NCBI GenBank assembly: GCA_035610365.1
Contig: CM069435.1
Span: forward strand, 5,296,001-5,360,000
Direction: 5' to 3'
Origin: Aquatica leii
Lineage: Eukaryota; Arthropoda; Insecta; Coleoptera; Lampyridae
Length of the DNA: 64,000 nt
The notes beneath the pieces were generated by a model. That model was not told the origin of the DNA. It searched no databases and saw only the letters and a list, made by a program, of their open reading frames with translations. Position numbers and translations under genes: made by a program. Within the stretch, counting starts at the first letter, position 1, and every line of letters begins with the position of its first letter. Below are positions 1-11,116 of this stretch, piece by piece.

Positions 1-400
1 GTTGGTTTTGGATTTTAGGGTTTTGTCTTTGGCGTATGCCTAAATTTCTGTTTTTGATTTTTGCTAGTGTCCACTTCTTAGGTTTTTTTATGTTACTGGA
101 AGAAAATATGTTATGTTAAAGCTGTTTTAATATGATGTTTGTCTCTTGTATAAGATTTATTCTCGGAACGCCCATTTTTCGTCGTGTGGGTAGGAATAAA
201 ACGTCAAATTGATACATTATTTTTCCGCTGACTGTGTCTGCTTCATATATATGATTCTAACTTAAGCGTTCAGCTAAGTTTTCACTTCTAAATTTTACAA
301 GCATCTGTTATAAATGGGTGTATTATTATCGCTGTATTTGTGAAAGTCTTTCTGGGGTAAGCATGAACTCATATTACCAGTAATTGTCATAGCGTTTTAC
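1..400 (+). mobile_element. Gyp-B family remnant: 3' end of internal region and start of 3' LTR
   Basis: The first 108 bases resemble bases 20705-20803, just before the 3' LTR of Gyp-B1. They share a run reading TTTTGGATTTTAGGGTT and the phrase GGCGTAT..CCTAAATTTCT. At 109 the sequence TGTTATGTTAAA matches the LTR start at 20804. Beyond that, similarity to the LTR (CTCG..CGCCCA, TTTCGTCG, GTCAAATT) can be followed weakly to about 220. There is no coding sequence. The remnant runs off the left edge, so most of this element lies outside the window. Confidence 0.6.
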
Positions 401-1485
401 GATACCGCCACGTGTTGTGCCAATTTGAAAGTATGATTATGATGATGAGTATGATATGATGACGATGATGATGATGATGGTGTATGAGTTTTACCGATTT
501 GAAGAATTTTTGTAAAGAAGTGAATTATATGATATTGTGCAACAATGATAATTTGAAATTTCGAACTCTAACCAGTTGCAATCCATTAATTTTGTAAACA
601 TTTTAAAAATGTCATGTCTAAACATCCTTATTTTTTTTGTTTGTTTGTTGCAATAATGCTTGTAATTACCCTTTTATGCAATGTTTTATATTTCTAGTTT
701 TTAAAAACCCATTGAGTTTTTTTTAACTTACAAAAAACTTCGTTTTTGTACGAGTTATTGCTAAAATTGAGCTTAACTGTAAAAGAACGATTGGGTTTTT
801 TAAAACTGCAACAGACATTTTTTAACTACAAGAATCCCCAGTTTTATTGCTAGTATTTTGTGAACTCTTCTGAAGTCTTTGAAATGTTGTGGTAACAGTT
901 GTATCAAAATTAAATATTCTAGTTTTATCTGCAATTAAAAATGCACTACAATTGCACTAAAGTTAGGTGAGTGCTACTTTAGATTTAGAGTTTCACATAT
1001 TTATATAACGCCGCGCCGTAGTAAAGATTACAAAACAAAGCATTAAAATGATCTGTATTTAATTAAATAACATTGTAAATTTGAAACATTTACGCATATT
1101 TTAACGTTTAAAGTTACAAGAAAAATTAAAAAATTACATTTGAAAATATTATAGAACTTTTAATTTTGTATAATAACATTTTTTTGCCTTGTCTCACACA
1201 CAAATTGTTTAGGAACCTCGAAAAATGTTTTGGAATCGCTGATGTTACTAAGAGGTTCGCCAACTTAATAACTAAATTTACTAAGAACGACTAACTTCAA
1301 TTAAAAGCGGTTTCGGTTTTACTATGAAAAGTGAATTCGTTTTAATAGAGTATATTTCACAAATAACGGTAAAGTATTTGTAACTTAGAATTGAACTTAA
1401 GTAATTAAAATAAAATACCGATCGAATATTGTAATTAAAAGTGGCGTTGTTGTAAACTTAACCTTAATTATATACGACCTCCAAC
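401..1485. other. AT-rich flank upstream of snf
   Basis: No convincing open reading frame. It holds an imperfect ATG/GAT microsatellite at 432-480 and otherwise simple AT-rich DNA. The promoter and 5' leader of snf should lie near its right end, but I see no clear TATA box or initiator. Confidence 0.6.
432..480. repeat. Imperfect (ATG)n microsatellite
   Basis: A run of ATG/GAT triplets broken by a few substitutions. It is non-coding. Confidence 0.85.
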
Positions 1486-2235
1486 ATGGATATACGACCG
1501 AATAATACAATTTATATCAACAATCTGAACGAGAAAGTTAAAAAAGTAGAGCTAAAAAAGTCTTTATATGCCATATTTTCACAATTTGGTCAAATATTGG
1601 ATATTACCGCTATTAAAACCTTGAAAATGAGGGGACAAGCCTTTGTCATATTTAAGGAAATACAGAGTGCAACCAACGCTTTAAGATCGATGCAGGGGTT
1701 TCCTTTTTATGATAAACCAATGGTAAGTGTTTTTTCTTTGTAATAACTGGTATAAACCTCATTACTTTAGCGGATACAGTATTCAAAAATGGATTCTGAT
1801 ATAATATCAAAAATAAAAGGGACGTATTCAGAAAGACCAAAGAAAATACGTCCTCCGCCTGCTAAAGGGGAAGAAGAAGCACCCAAAAAGAAAAAGAAGA
1901 ACAAGGACCCCAACAGGATACCCGGTGGCAGTAATGCTGAGCAACCACCAAATCAAATCTTGTTCTTAACTAACCTCCCAGATGAAACCAGTGAAATGAT
2001 GTTGTCAATGTTATTTAACCAGTATGTTTTATGATTGTTTTATGAAATTGTTGGTAAAATTTAATTTGCTTACAGATTTCCTGGTTTTAAAGAAGTTCGT
2101 TTGGTACCTAACAGACACGATATTGCTTTTGTGGAGTTCGAAAACGAACTGCAATCGGGTGCTGCAAAAGATGCATTGCAAGGTTTTAAAATCACACCTA
2201 CTCATGCAATGAAAATATCATTTGCTAAGAAGTAA
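1486..2235 (+). CDS. snf: U1A/U2B'' snRNP protein (Sans fille), three exons
   Basis: Exons are 1486-1722, 1771-2021 and 2076-2235. Introns are 48 and 54 bases, with GTAAGT and GTATGT donors and TTTAG and TTACAG acceptors. The spliced frame is 215 codons plus TAA, close to Drosophila SNF (about 216). RRM1 (residues about 7-85) has RNP2 IYINNL and RNP1 RGQAFVIF. A basic linker (PKKKKKNK) follows. RRM2 (about 140-215) has RNP2 ILFLTNL and RNP1 HDIAFVEF and ends in FAKK. In the family this protein binds stem-loops of U1 and U2 snRNA in the nucleus; in insects one protein does the work of vertebrate U1A and U2B''. The ATG at 1486 is the first in frame and matches the family N-terminus. No disabling change is seen, so this is a functional gene. 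Confidence 0.96.
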
Positions 2236-4145
2236 TTTAGTTTTCAATTTACTATTACATTTGTACTATACTAACTCATGTGTTTGCATAAAACTACCTT
2301 TAAGATGTATGATTTTATAATTAAATGAAGCGAAGTAAAAGAACGTTTGAAGACAAGTGGAACTAGGCAAATTTGTTTGATAAAAGAACCGGTAGCTTTC
2401 TTAGCCAATCATGGGGAAGTACAAGATTTCTAATTTGTTTATTTCCAAATCCAAAATCTCGAATGAATGGCCAATTGAGTCTGCTTCAGGTAATGATTCT
2501 TAGAGTTAAGTCCTCTTAGTTTACGTGTTAAAATTGAAGATGTTTTTAAGTGAGTTGTAGTTGTATCTATCTTTAAAATCTCCTTGAAATTTTTTTGCAA
2601 ACGCAAATATTAACAAAATTTTGTTCTATTTAACAGTTACATCCTTTAACATACTCAATATTGTATTCTATTTTCATCCAACTTTTATCCTTGACTTTTT
2701 TCCAGAGTTCATGCTTGTACCCTTCTGATATCTAATATTTGTTTCTATTTAACAGGTAGTTTTTCAAATATAGTCAATATTGTATTCCATTTTCATCCCT
2801 TGAGAATTTTTTTTTCTTTAGTCCTTGAAAACATTTGAATATATTTTTTTAATATTTCCTCAGATAATATTAAAAAGAATTTATTGTTACATATTCAAAG
2901 ATGTGATTGACTAAGAGGATCTAATTACCTAATGTCCAGTACCATCATTCTGACGAGCTTATCGTTTATATCAAAACCATTGGACTGTTGGAAATTCATA
3001 AAAAAAAACCTTATGTGCGATACTGATACTGTAGTAAGTTGTAGTGTACGCAAGAGTAATAAGATCTTCGATTTAATCCAATGCGACAAAGTTACTTTTA
3101 TTTGCAGTAATTTCAGTAACCGAAGCTTAGAATACACGTGGCATGTAATCGTTAAGCCCAGACACATTATTACACGGTGCAATATGTTAGAACCAAATGC
3201 TTCCTTAAGAGATGCGAAAAAAAGAAAACATCTGAATATTGTAACGCATACGTTTCTGTTTTAGTTCCCCAACAAATAGAATTTTATTTGTACTGCGGTT
3301 CCTTACATTGACCCCATGTGGCACTATCTTTTTATAGCTTTCGTTAACTTGACCAATTACAAAATCGTACATAAAGGTAAGTATTAATCAAGTAAATGCG
3401 GTATGCATGGTTAATCCTAAGTGATCTACTATCAATATTTAAGTTTTCTTTAGGTATTTTTTCAAATTTGAAGTATTTTGGGATCTACATCTGGAATCTG
3501 ATTTGTATGAACCTTTCAGAAGATGGAGCTAATAATCAATCGCTGCTTATTACTGTGGATTTTTCAAGTATTCAATACCTAGTGTTGAATTTTCTTCCAA
3601 AAGTTATTTCTCTCTGTAGCATTGGGTTTTAGTTTTAGTATTTAGTCATTATTTCATTCATTCATTGATGATATAAAATATTTGTATTTTATCATTAGTT
3701 AGTATTAATAACTTTAAGATAATCTTCCACTATCTCAAATTGGTGACGGCTTATTTATTTTCATTATGGAGATAAGCTATCGCCAAATCTCATCCTTCTG
3801 TTATCATTTTACATGTAATCAACATTTTGGAATTTTTGGCAATCTGTCACCGAACATGAAATGTTTTTCTAAACTGTAAAGATTCTAGAAATAAATACCT
3901 ACAATTCATTTTTAGTGCCATTCATTTTTGTATCTATTTGGGTCATAAGCAACAACGGCGCCTGGTTAAGTGGGCACAGCCATTCCCGTAAAAATATTTA
4001 CACAATTAAGTTTTTCAATAAAATACTGTAAAAAAAAGTAATATCGTTTGAAAACTACTTAATTTTTTGAAATTAAATGGTCCTGTATAATTGGGAATTT
4101 AATACAACGATGAAGCTGGTAGATCTCGTGTCTACATCAACATAT
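2236..4145. other. Intergenic region between snf and Gyp-A1
   Basis: AT-rich DNA. The snf 3' UTR must start here; AATTAAA near 2320 is a weak candidate polyadenylation signal. A 110-codon open frame on + (2932-3264) overlaps an 85-codon frame on -. Neither shows a recognisable domain, so I do not call either a gene. Two short stretches near 2640 and 2760 are alike (TATTGTATTC.ATTTTCATCC), suggesting an old local duplication. Confidence 0.5.
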
Positions 4146-4530
4146 TGTAAAGTTTTATTATTAAAACTAATTTATTTAAGCTACTAAAAATATGTACACG
4201 TTTAAACTAACCGAACTAATTAAATCATACTATCTAAGAATAAAAACTTAAGGTAATTTATATAAAACAATAATACGCTATCACTATAGGTCCACAGTTT
4301 TTTACTTTAATAGTCACTTTCACTCGATGTACACTTTTATTTATTTAAAACTTTGCACGTGCTAATCACTAATTTATCTTCACTGTAACAACACTTTAAC
4401 TTCATTCAGTAACTGCCGATACAGAAAAACTGACCTTCAGCATGCTCGAACACTTCTTATACATTCGTGTTATCCCGGTCTAGAACATTCGCAACCTTTC
4501 TGCATTTATCGTTCGCTATCTGGAATATGG
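4146..4530 (-). repeat. Putative 3' LTR and 3' UTR of Gyp-A1
   Basis: It starts with TGTAAAG at 4146. Its first 115 bases align loosely with 13202-13320 in the same order of motifs (TTTATTTA, TACACG, GAACTAAT). The inner boundary is not clear and lies somewhere before the CCCH-finger frame at 4533. Confidence 0.4.
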
Positions 4531-4532
4531 CT

Positions 4533-5354
4533 TTATCGAATTCGCGAATGTTTCGCTGCCTCCTTCTTAAGCCTGTTCTGTCCTAGAAGAGGAAACTGGA
4601 TGCGACACCGGTAGAATGGATCGTGGCGATAGCGGCAGCTCTCTCCATTTCGGCAACGACCTTGGGCATAAAAGTAGCAGTCCTGACCCGATAGTCCACT
4701 TGGGTGGTAACTGCAGATCAACACTTCTGTTCCTCGGAAGACGACCTCCAACATACTTCGAACTGTCCTCCAATCCAATTGATCTACGCCACAACCAAGC
4801 TTGGGTACTGCCAATTTTTCAATTTTGTGGAACTCCATTTCTCTCTTGAGAGTCCATAATGTTCGCCACAGATTTTTGTATCACGGCTTGCTGCGTGAGT
4901 ATTTCTTGGTGACCAGATAGAAAACGAAGCGTTTGTCACCGCGTAGTCTTAAAACTTTTCGCACTGCTGGTTGGTGTCTTGGTAGTTCATCTAGCTGCCC
5001 AAACTTCTTTTTAAACACGACTGCAACCGCTCTGGACATGTCAAGATCTTCGCTCACGCAATGTGCGATGGCGTAATCTTTTCGTGTTCGGAACAGGTCT
5101 TGTTGTTCCTCGGTGGTAACTCCGAACCTAGCTTTTCCAGAACCTCGGTATAAGTTCATAAACTTCTCGAACTCTACTTCTTCGATTTGATTCTTGGTTC
5201 TGCTGCTTATTACTCTGGTTCGGACCTGAACTTGCGTATTGTGGTTATCGCCAGCAAACGGGGCTAGACGATCGACGTGGACCACTTTTGGCTTGCTTCT
5301 GGGCGGTGTTCGGATGCGGATATATGACGTCATTAATACGCTGCATGACTTCAT
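4533..5354 (-). pseudogene. Gyp-A1 Pol C-terminus: OARD1/TARG1-like macrodomain plus CCCH zinc finger
   Basis: One frame runs from 5354 to 4533, broken only by a TGA at 4881-4883. It opens with the integrase tail (HVDRLAPFAGDN, 5264-5229) and a linker ending EEQQDLFRTRKD. From about 5081 the residues match the OARD1/TARG1 macrodomain: DYAIAHCVSEDLDM, VVFKKKFG, FYLVTKK, then after the stop AVPKLGCGVDQLDW. Known family residues: TARG1 uses a lysine in the TKK region and the aspartate of the GCG-D-LxW motif to remove ADP-ribose from proteins; both motifs remain here. The usual loop-1 glycines (GAG) are replaced by SRA, so binding may be damaged. A CCCH finger (C-x7-C-x5-C-x3-H, 4679-4623) follows. 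The host origin and role of the module are inference; the match to the macrodomain fold is strong. Confidence 0.82.
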
Positions 5355-6304
5355 ACGGGCCCTCCCATTGTCTTTGCAACTTCAGCGACAAACCACGACT
5401 CCTTTGAGGATATACAATCAGACCATATCGCCAGGTTGAAACCCACCATTTTGCGCCTTGACGTCATATCTAATCTTAATCCTGTCGCTGGCAATTTGTG
5501 TGTTTTACGGACCTCTTCATGTACTTCGTCTAGCCTCTTGGTCAGGTAATCTTCTCCAGCAACTTCTTCTTCCGGTCTTCGCCCAAATTGGAGGTCGCAT
5601 GGCAATCGTATTTCGCGACCTAGCATCACACAGGATGGTGTTTGGCCTGTGCTTTCGTGAACGGATGCTCGGTATGCCATTAGGAAAAGGTGCAAGTACT
5701 GATCTCAGTCTCTTTGGTGTTCGGACACTACCTTGGCTAAATATTTGCCCATTGTTCGATTCATTCGCTCAACCATGCCATCAGATTGAGAATGGAGAGG
5801 CGCCGTCCTAGTTTTTTTAATTCCCAACAGTCGGCAAACTTCTTGAAACAGCCCAGACTCAAAGTTGCGGCCCTGATCGGAGTGTAATTCCAACGCAACT
5901 CCAAACCGGCAGAAAAATTTTTTACTAATACGTTTGCGACTCTAGCTGCTTCTTGATTGGGTATGGCGTAAGCCTCCGTCCATTTCGTGAAATAATCCAT
6001 CGCGACCAGGATGTATTTATTTCCCGGATTCTGGGAACGACCCTGCGATATCAATCGCTACTTTTTCCAAAGGGTTTCTTACGTTGTATTGCTTCATGGG
6101 TGCTTTGCGCTTTCTCGCTGGACCATTTTCTGATGTGCAGACCGTGCACTTACGGCACCTTTTCATGACGTCTTCTTTGCAGTTAATCCAGTAAAATCCT
6201 TGTCGCACTTTACCCAATGTCTTCTTAATGCCAAAGTATCCTCCTGATTTCCCATCGTGGAGATGCTTCAACACTTCTGCTACCCGGCTCTTTGGCACTA
6301 CCAA
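5351..6304 (-). pseudogene. Gyp-A1 integrase, frameshifted
   Basis: Four overlapping frames (6304-6017, 6054-5761, 5893-5705, 5695-5351) together make an integrase. The zinc-binding part has H-x-H residues near HLHDGKSGG and the CTVC pair (RKCTVC). The catalytic core has the first Asp in AIDIAG, the second in HSDQGRNF and the Glu in MVERMNRT. The end carries SVHESTGQTP and REIRLPCDLQFGR, typical of insect Gypsy. At least three frameshifts disable it. In the family the enzyme inserts the cDNA into host DNA. It continues at 5354 into the linker and macrodomain. Confidence 0.88.
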
Positions 6305-7411
6305 CTATAGTCTGTTTCCCGTGCCCTCGACACTTTCTAGGGATCGCTTAAGAAGACCGTCTTCTACTATCAAGGAGTCCCACTGCGCCCAGTACGCTTT
6401 GATGTTTCTGCCCAAAGCACTCACTTCTTTACAGGTTGGTCGTTGGCCGTTTTCTTTCCAGTCCAGTAGTAGTCTTATTTCTGGATCGTTTTCTTGTTCG
6501 CGACGTAACTGCTCAGGCTCCCAGTCATTATAAACCATAGCAGTTCTCCGGAGGCGTTCGACTTTTTCTTCAAGTCGCGAACAATGACTGCAGTCCGCTG
6601 GACATGGTCTTTTGGACAAGGCATCAGCGTTCCGATGACTGCATTCGGCACAGTGTTCTGCGTCATAGTCATACTCTTGCAATCTTTCGATCTATCTTCC
6701 CACTTGTTCTTCCGGGTTACGGAACTGCAGTAGCCATTTTAAAGCGGCGTGGTCTGTTCTCAGTAAAAATTTTTGTCCATACAAATATTTGTAGAAATGT
6801 TCAATGGACTTGACGACTGCTAACAGCTCCCTCCTAGTCACGGAATAATTTCTTTCTGGCCTGGACAAAACTTTGCTAAAATAAATGGCCTATGGCCATA
6901 TTGCTTGCGTCTGTATCCAAAACAAATTTTCCATCTTCTCTTGGATAACTCAAAATCGGCGAAGTGACTAGAGCCTGCTTTAGTTGATGGAAAGAATTTT
7001 CGCAGTCTTCATTCCATCTAAATTCTGTCGTTTCTTCCGTCAATTTCGTCAAAGGTTTGGCAATATTCGCAAATCCGGGTACAAATCGTCTATAATAGGT
7101 GCACAACCCAAGGAAACTTCGGACCTGATGTTTGTCGATTGGTCTTGGCCATGCTTGCACTGCTCGGATTTTGTCTGGGTCAGCCCATCTCTAGATACGA
7201 CGTGGCCAAGATATTGCACTTCCTTCTTAAATGCGTGGCACTTCTTTGGACTCAGTTTGAGATTAGCTCTACGTAGTCGCTGAAAACCTTCTTCCAAGTT
7301 GTTCAAGTGTTCTTCAAACGACACTCCAACCACGATCACGTTGTCCAGGTAAACCAAGCACGTCTTCCAAGACAATCCGCGCAAACGCAAACGTTGCAGG
7401 AGCGTTACACA
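6305..7411 (-). pseudogene. Gyp-A1 reverse transcriptase (second part) and RNase H
   Basis: Reading right to left, it begins with LCNAPATF at about 7411-7388. The catalytic motif is YLDN, in place of the usual YLDD (frame 7390-7049). The RT thumb (LSPKKCHAFKKEVQYLGHVVS) follows in that frame. The frame 7160-6876 covers SFLGLCTYYRRFVPGF and the RNase H start FVLDTDASN. The frame 6682-6305 has the tail HRNADALSKRPC and the linker to integrase. The N-terminal half of the RT is at 10618-11116, separated by the inserted block. Frameshifts make it dead. Confidence 0.85.
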
Positions 7412-7905
7412 GGTTCACGAAAGCACAGACCAAACACCATTCTGTGTGATGCTCGGTCGCGAAATAAGATTGCCATGCGACCTCAAATTTGGGCGAAGAC
7501 CGGAAGAAAAAGTTGCTGGAGAAGATTACGGCAGCAAGCTGACCAAAAGACTAGACGAAGTACATGAAGAGGTCTGTAAAAACACACAAATTGCCAGCGA
7601 CAGGATGAAGACTAGTTCTGGTTGTATAATCCTCAAAGGATTGTAAAGGTTTTGTCGCGGAAGCTGCAAAGGCAATTGGAGGGCCCCTATGAAGTCATGC
7701 AACGTATTAATGACGTCATATATCGCATCCGAAAACCGCCCAGAAGCAAGCTAAGAGTGATCCACGTCGATCGTCTAGCCCCGTTTGCTCGCGATAACCA
7801 CAATACACAAGTTCAGGTCCGAACCACAGTAATAAGCAGCAGAACCAGGAATCAAATCGAAGAAATGGAGTTTGAGAAGTTTATGAACTTATACGGAGGT
7901 AACAT
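7411..7905 (+). mobile_element. Inverted integrase fragment of a Gyp-A copy
   Basis: On the plus strand, opposite to the surrounding Gyp-A1, lies an integrase C-terminus: VHEST, LGREIRLPCDLKFGRRPEEKV, then in another frame QLEGPYEVMQRINDVIYRIRKPPRSK and HVDRLAPFARDNHN. It matches 5700-5150 of the same element closely and stops at MNLYGG, before the macrodomain. The left junction is abrupt: the minus-strand RT motif LCNAPATF ends where this fragment begins. It must come from another copy or from a rearrangement. Confidence 0.85.
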
Positions 7906-8440
7906 TAGAATGTCTTTCGGGTTTGGACCCTGTCATTGTTGTTGTAACCGAAGTTGCCTTCTCAAAAGTTTTTCGGTGTACCAATTGTTCCTCATCTGAA
8001 AAATATCATGAATAATTCATTAATAATCTACATTAACACACTCCGAGTCTCAATCTAGTTTTTCATTTCGTACAACACTAGCAGGTTTTTCTTGAATTTC
8101 TTCTTCTTGGTACTCTTCGAAAGCATCCATATCTTTTTTATCTTCATCAAAATCCGATACATTAACAACTTCTTTCTCTGCTGCAGTTTGTTCAAGATCT
8201 TCAATTTTTTCATTGTCTTCAAACGCTTCTACGTCAGACATATCGGTTTCCAATATTTGAAGTAATAGATCGTCACAAATGCTTAGCCGTAGATACCGTT
8301 TATTACCAAATATTGTAGAGTTATAGAAGAAATTGTATTGGCAGAGTCCTTGGACGTAACCAAATTTAAATTAATTGGTATTATTTTGTTCCCTTAATTT
8401 CGGGTAAAATTTTTGCTGTAATTGTTTGTGTACGTGTTTT
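7906..8440. other. Unidentified segment with a short acidic frame
   Basis: It lies between the inverted integrase fragment and the RTE 3' tail. On the minus strand 8253-8050 encodes 67 residues rich in Glu and Asp (DVEAFEDNEKIEDLEQ, EEYQEEEIQEKP). It might be the acidic N-terminus of a transposase (piggyBac type, for example), but no diagnostic motif is present. I do not assign it. Confidence 0.3.
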
Positions 8441-8470
8441 CTTCTTCTTCTTCTTCTTCTTCTTCTTCTT
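8441..8470. repeat. (CTT)n microsatellite, RTE 3' tail
   Basis: Ten CTT units. RTE elements usually end in short tandem repeats instead of poly-A, and this lies exactly at the 3' end of the minus-strand element. Confidence 0.85.
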
Positions 8471-9331
8471 TATTAGCCCGTCAACATCCATTGTTGGATA
8501 TAGGCCTCCCCTGTTGCTTTCCATAAATCTCTGTTTTGGGTTTTTCTAATCCAACCCAAACCCGCCGTTCTCTTCAAATCGTCCATCCACCTGGTTTGTG
8601 GCTGGCTTCCATTGCTGTATTTCTTTACTCCAGCGCCCGTCCACTTGACGCATGGTGTGACCGACCCATCTCCATTTTAGCGAAGCTACTTCTTCCTTTA
8701 TAACTCTGAATTTTGTCTTGTTTTTAATGTCCACATTCCGTTTCTTATCGGCCAGTTTAATATTCAGCATCTGTTGTTCCATTGCTCTTTGAGTCTTTGC
8801 TAGTTTTCCATTTCAGTTAGACATTTATTTAGTAGTGTTTTTAATGCTTTTATTATTGTTATGCCATCTTCTTCTGGAAGTATTCCATCACTAGTATTTC
8901 CTCTTCAGTTATATCTGGTATTTTTTGCGAGTTTACCTTTGTGATCTTTGTTTTTAATTGCTTTTTGATGTTTTCAGGTATCCACATTTGTTTTCGTACA
9001 AGTCTTAGTTAAAGTGCTCGGTTATCTTTAGTATCTCATGGCGGTTTCTTATTTCTCTACCATTTTTGTCTTTAATATTATTGATATTATTTCTACCTAG
9101 TGATCTTCTTACGCTTTTCATGTTTCTGTTTTCTTAAATGACTTCTTTTATCATCGCTTCCATCTGTTTTCTTTTATCTTCTTGGATCGTTTTTTTCAGG
9201 ATTTTATTGATTTCCGTGTATTCTATTGTTCTTTGTTTTTCTTGTTTCAGTAGCCCTCTCCTTTTTTCGAACAATGATTTTGTTCTCGTACTCCATTCTT
9301 TGTCCACTATTCCTGTTGCTTTGGCCACTTT

Positions 9332-10204
9332 TTATCCTGCCTCTAACTTTGCAGTGTTTATAGTTTTATTTAGGTCATTTATATTTTTGCTATTGAGATC
9401 AGGTGTTTTGTTTATATTCTGATTCAGTTTTCGTTCATATTCGAAACTCTTCGTTTTTAGAATTTTTCTATCTATATCTATATATTTTTTCTTGGTTGTT
9501 TTTGTTCTTTTCCTTTTTGCCTCTATCTCTACTCTTGCTCTGACTATTCTATGGTCACTTCCTGTGCTTACACAATTTAATACCGATACGTCTTTGATCA
9601 TATATTTATTGGTGGATAAAATATAGTCTATTTTATTTTTCGTTTCTCTATTTGGAGAGATCCATTTCCACTTTCTATTTGCTTTTTTCTGGAAGAATGA
9701 GTTAATCGCGTATAATCTGTGTTGTTCTAGAAATTGCATTAGCATTTGACCGCGTTCATTTCTTTCACCCATTACAAATTTTCCGATTTCCTCTTCACTT
9801 GGTTCCGGATTTTTGCCCAGCTTTGCGTTGAAGTCCACAATTATTAAAGTATACCGGCAAATATATGTTTGTAGTGCTGTTGTTACTTCCTCATAAAACC
9901 CTTCTACTTCTTCGTCTTCGTATGCTGACGTGGGAGCATAGACTTGTATAATCTTAAGATAGCAGAGTTTTGATATTTTTATATTGATGTAGCATACTCG
10001 GTTGGAGATTGCATCGAAAATTTTATGTATTATAAAACCCACTCCTCCTCCATTGTCTTCTTCTTCTGATACTCCTTTGTAGTATAAGTTATTTCCTGAA
10101 TTTAGTATTATGCACTGCTTTTTAACTTCGGAAATTCCTAAAATGTCCCAATTGATTTGGTTTAATTCCTTTTCTAACTCATATAGTTTTTCATCTTTAT
10201 TCAT
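9332..10204 (-). pseudogene. RTE endonuclease domain (APE type)
   Basis: An open frame of 290 codons. Motifs of AP-like endonucleases are in order: WDILGISEVK (catalytic Glu), the phrase IIQVYAPTSAYEDEE, IIVDFNAKLG (usually GDFNAK), KIDYILS and the final SDHRIVRA (catalytic Asp-His). The GDFNAK glycine is replaced by Val. The enzyme nicks target DNA for target-primed reverse transcription. The true start lies further upstream, where ATYNIRSMNKDEK begins around 10222. A similar ATYNIQ phrase near 10262 suggests a small duplication. The frame stops before the RT domain. Confidence 0.85.
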
Positions 10205-10617
10205 CGATCTTATGTTGTAAGTAGCAATTGCTAATTTTCTTTACAATTGTATGTTATAGGTAGCAGCAATTATATTCATGGTTCGTCTTTGTTGTTCTCG
10301 GTGGTGGTTTGAGTTTGGGTTAATTTTTGCTTCCCCAGATTTCGTGAGGCAGCCTTTCTTAGAAGGGTGGGACTTTGGTTTACCCACCTGGGGTTTAGAT
10401 TCTTTTGTTTTCAATTTTGCTATTGAAAAAAGGAGGGGTATTGCCATAAAACGCTACGCTGGCTTGCGGGTTGGCGAGTTTAAATTCAGTCGCTCCTAAT
10501 ATAGAGGACAAACGCTGTCGAGTAGCCGTTGCTCCGAAATCAGACTCCTCTTGCTAGTTTTGGTGCGCCCCGGGTATTTGCTTCATATCTGGGAGGTATT
10601 CCTCTGGGGAAGCGCCC

Positions 10618-11116
10618 GGTGGGGGACGGCATCACAGTAAACTGCCACAATTCCAATCGTATAAGCTGTTTTTTCACGATTCTTGGGTTTAAATTCTACC
10701 TGCCAGTATCCACTCTTTAAATCTAACGTAGAAAACCACTGGGATCCTGACAGGGTGTCTAACGTATCGTCAATTCTCGGTAAAGGGTAGTTGTCCTTTT
10801 TGGTCACGTCGTTTAGCTGTCTGTAGTCTACGCAAAACCTCGTTGATCTATCCTTCTTCTTTACGAGTACCACTGCGTTGTAACACTGTTGTCGTATCGG
10901 CCGAGCGTCTCCTGTATTAATTTTATGTTTCACGACTTTAGTTTTTTCTTTGGAACCACTCTCCAGCGCGAACACACCTTGATACTCTTGGATCAACACT
11001 TTAACTTTAGCCAGCTGGTCTTGGCTGAGGTTTTTGCATTTAGTGATAAGAATGTCTAATAGATGTTGTGGACACTTCTTCGGCGACGTATCTTCCTTAG
11101 ACTTCACGCATCTCAC
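10618..11116 (-). pseudogene. Gyp-A1 reverse transcriptase, first part
   Basis: The frame contains LVKKKDRSTRFCVDYRQLN and FSTLDLKSGYWQVE, the fingers and palm motifs of Gypsy RT, the latter with the first catalytic Asp of LDLKSGY. A frameshift follows. In the next frame WQFTVMP is readable, and at 10618 the element is cut. The next expected residues (FG-LCNAPATF) resume at 7411, so only a few bases of Gyp-A1 were lost at the break. Confidence 0.88.

Larger units (their letters stand above)
8441..10617 (-). mobile_element. RTE-type LINE, internally deleted
   Basis: On the minus strand it starts at about 10617, inside Gyp-A1 RT, and ends in a (GAA)n tail seen as (CTT)n at 8441-8470. It has an AP endonuclease domain (10204-9332). 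After a stretch with no readable RT core, a C-terminal piece at 8782-8546 (SLKWRWVGHTMRQ, GRWSKEIQQW) is typical of RTE-clade proteins annotated as craniofacial-development-protein-2-like. Most of the RT palm is missing, so this is a dead copy. A clear target-site duplication was not found, because the left flank is not Gyp-A1 RT. Confidence 0.8.

Noticed and set aside
2932..3264. 110-codon + frame between snf and Gyp-A1
   Set aside because: No recognisable domain, an equally long frame on the other strand, and no splice context. Not called as a gene.
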